The translations under genes were made by a program, and so were the position numbers. This document shows positions 16,168 to 17,344 of a DNA stretch of 17,344 nt, piece by piece (positions within the stretch are counted from its first letter, which is position 1; each line of letters begins with the position of its first letter). The DNA lies in the NCBI GenBank assembly GCA_027604505.1, contig JADIIX010000272.1, positions 1 through 17,344 on the forward strand. The letters run 5' to 3'. The DNA is from Gonapodya sp. JEL0774 (Eukaryota > Monoblepharomycota > Monoblepharidomycetes > Monoblepharidales > Gonapodyaceae). Below the pieces are notes generated by a model. That model saw only the letters and a list, made by a program, of their open reading frames with translations, was not told where the DNA came from and made no database searches.

Positions 16168-17344
16168 GGAATCGGTGGTGAACCGGGGTTAAAGTTCTCT
16201 TCGGATTGAGGTACTTCGAATCGCAGGTGGTTTCGGGATGGTGGGTCCATATCAACCGTCAGATACAAGGTGGGAATCATGTACATTAACAAAAGAGGGA
16301 CCCGAGCCCGTCATAGGTGTCACAGGTGACAGAATGTCCATAGCGGTGAATGGAAATGCTCCACGCATATCTCTTGTAAGATTGACAGAGCACAAGAGGG
16401 AATTCCCACACTTAGAAGGCCAGAACTTGGAGGTAATACAAACAGAACTTTTGGTAGTGAGATCTTTGGCTGTATGGGGTAATGCAAAAAAGCGCGTATC
16501 CCAATACTTCCCGGTTGGACATGGACACAAGGTGGGGGAAACACTGCGCTCCCAGATTTCCAAAACATACCCGGTATTGTATGATACAATTCTGGGCTGT
16601 GAAGTTCGATAAAAATACAAGGGCTGAATAGTCCAGGTTCTCGCAATACATGGGGGCAATTACAAAACAGCCCCCAAATGGCTCTGCCCCTTGACGGAAG
16701 CAATTATTAGACTCCGTCCAGCTGATGGTATAGCTTTTTTAGCTTAGGATAAAGCCATTATGTATTCCATATATATATTGCGCCCAGCATTGTACATCCA
16801 AGCTACACTGCGTATTGAAAAGCCTGGGAGGGGACTGAGCCGTAAGGCGCAGCATGTAAAATGTCCTGTTGTATTGCGGGCTTATAAATAAAGCAAGCTA
16901 ACAGTGCAATATGTTAGAAGCCGCAGCTTGGTGCGACTGGAGCTTGGATTGAGCACCGGCACATTCGCCACAAACAAAAACCCGATGGACTTTAGGACTT
17001 GCGGGGAGTATTTTCTCTTTACGTACTTCGGGGGCATTACGAAATAGGCCGAGGGTTAGACTATATAAACTCTGAGATACTAAATGTATTCAGTGACCCT
17101 ACAAGATGAGTACTACGCTACGGGGGTGTGGAATGACGGGGTGTGGGACGAGAATCAGGGTCCCGAGTGTATATGTATTCTGTGTGTCCAGTCCCCTCGG
17201 ACTGCTATGTGAGCGCGTCATACAAAAATATATCTACACTACACTACGTCCCGCACGGCGACTCAGTGGTCATACAACACTCCCCCTGGTTCGTTAAAGC
17301 TCGCTCCACTCTAGCTAAGAGTGACAGTGCGCAAAGTGATAGCC
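16168..17344. other. 3' region downstream of CK2-beta, AT-richer, no recognisable gene
   Basis: It contains the CK2-beta 3' flank and then unassigned sequence. Between about 16240 and 16660 both strands are open in several frames: a 124-codon plus frame at 16238-16612 and a 135-codon minus frame at 16659-16252. None resembles a known family. TATA-like sequences occur near 16768-16778 and 17061-17070 (tatataaact), with an AATAAA at about 16884. This would fit a degraded repeat or a regulatory/UTR region. No terminal repeats, target-site duplications or transposase or reverse-transcriptase motifs were found. Confidence 0.4.
16650..16675. repeat. 7-bp inverted repeat (potential hairpin)
   Basis: TGGGGGC at 16650-16656 pairs with GCCCCCA at 16669-16675 across a 12-base A-rich loop. 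A related sequence, GGGGGCATTAC at 17030-17040, matches the left arm and loop start with small changes but lacks the right arm. There is no T-run after it to suggest a terminator. Confidence 0.4.

Noticed and set aside
17041-17344. LTR-type promoter/end of a retrotransposon
   Set aside because: A TATA-like box is present, but no terminal repeat pair, primer-binding site or polymerase motifs could be seen within the window.
1-17344. Bacterial or phage origin suggested by the beta-lactamase fold
   Set aside because: At least 40 GT-AG introns, TATA boxes and eukaryote-only proteins such as CK2-beta show a nuclear eukaryotic sequence.

Overview
The window is nuclear DNA from a eukaryote with small GT-AG introns, most likely a fungus. 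Introns in the two transporter genes are about 58-170 bp, nearly all with GTGAGT-like donors, and several genes are split into many exons. Sodium-coupled SLC6 transporters and the style of the CK2-beta and F-box proteins suggest an early-diverging (zoosporic, chytrid-like) fungus. That taxonomic placement is inference; no rRNA or other marker is present.

Layout. Four genes lie head to tail on the minus strand. They are an F-box-like protein (152-1363), a five-exon class A beta-lactamase-fold serine hydrolase (1603-3447), and two tandem SLC6-family symporters (3744-6990 and 7676-10821). The SLC6 genes share all 16 intron positions and phases and are about 85% identical in protein, so they are a tandem duplication. 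A 1.46 kb region without a convincing gene (10822-12279) separates them from two plus-strand genes. These are a PHOSPHO-type HAD phosphatase (12280-13496) and a long casein kinase 2 regulatory beta subunit (14146-16167). The CK2-beta gene has a TATA box and a leader of about 550 nt without a single ATG. The last 1.2 kb (16168-17344) is more AT-rich and has no gene I recognise.

How the genes relate. The SLC6 pair is a clear functional unit: plasma-membrane Na+-coupled uptake, probably of amino acids or related zwitterions. CK2-beta and the phosphatase are housekeeping-type neighbours with no obvious link to the pair. The beta-lactamase-like gene is the most unusual. Its fold is typical of bacteria, but it carries four spliceosomal introns, a KTS in place of the KTG motif, and an insertion before the omega loop. 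The left 4.5 kb is visibly more GC-rich and strand-asymmetric than the rest.

All exon models were spliced by hand from the sequence. Each keeps frame, and each is closed by an ATG and a stop codon.
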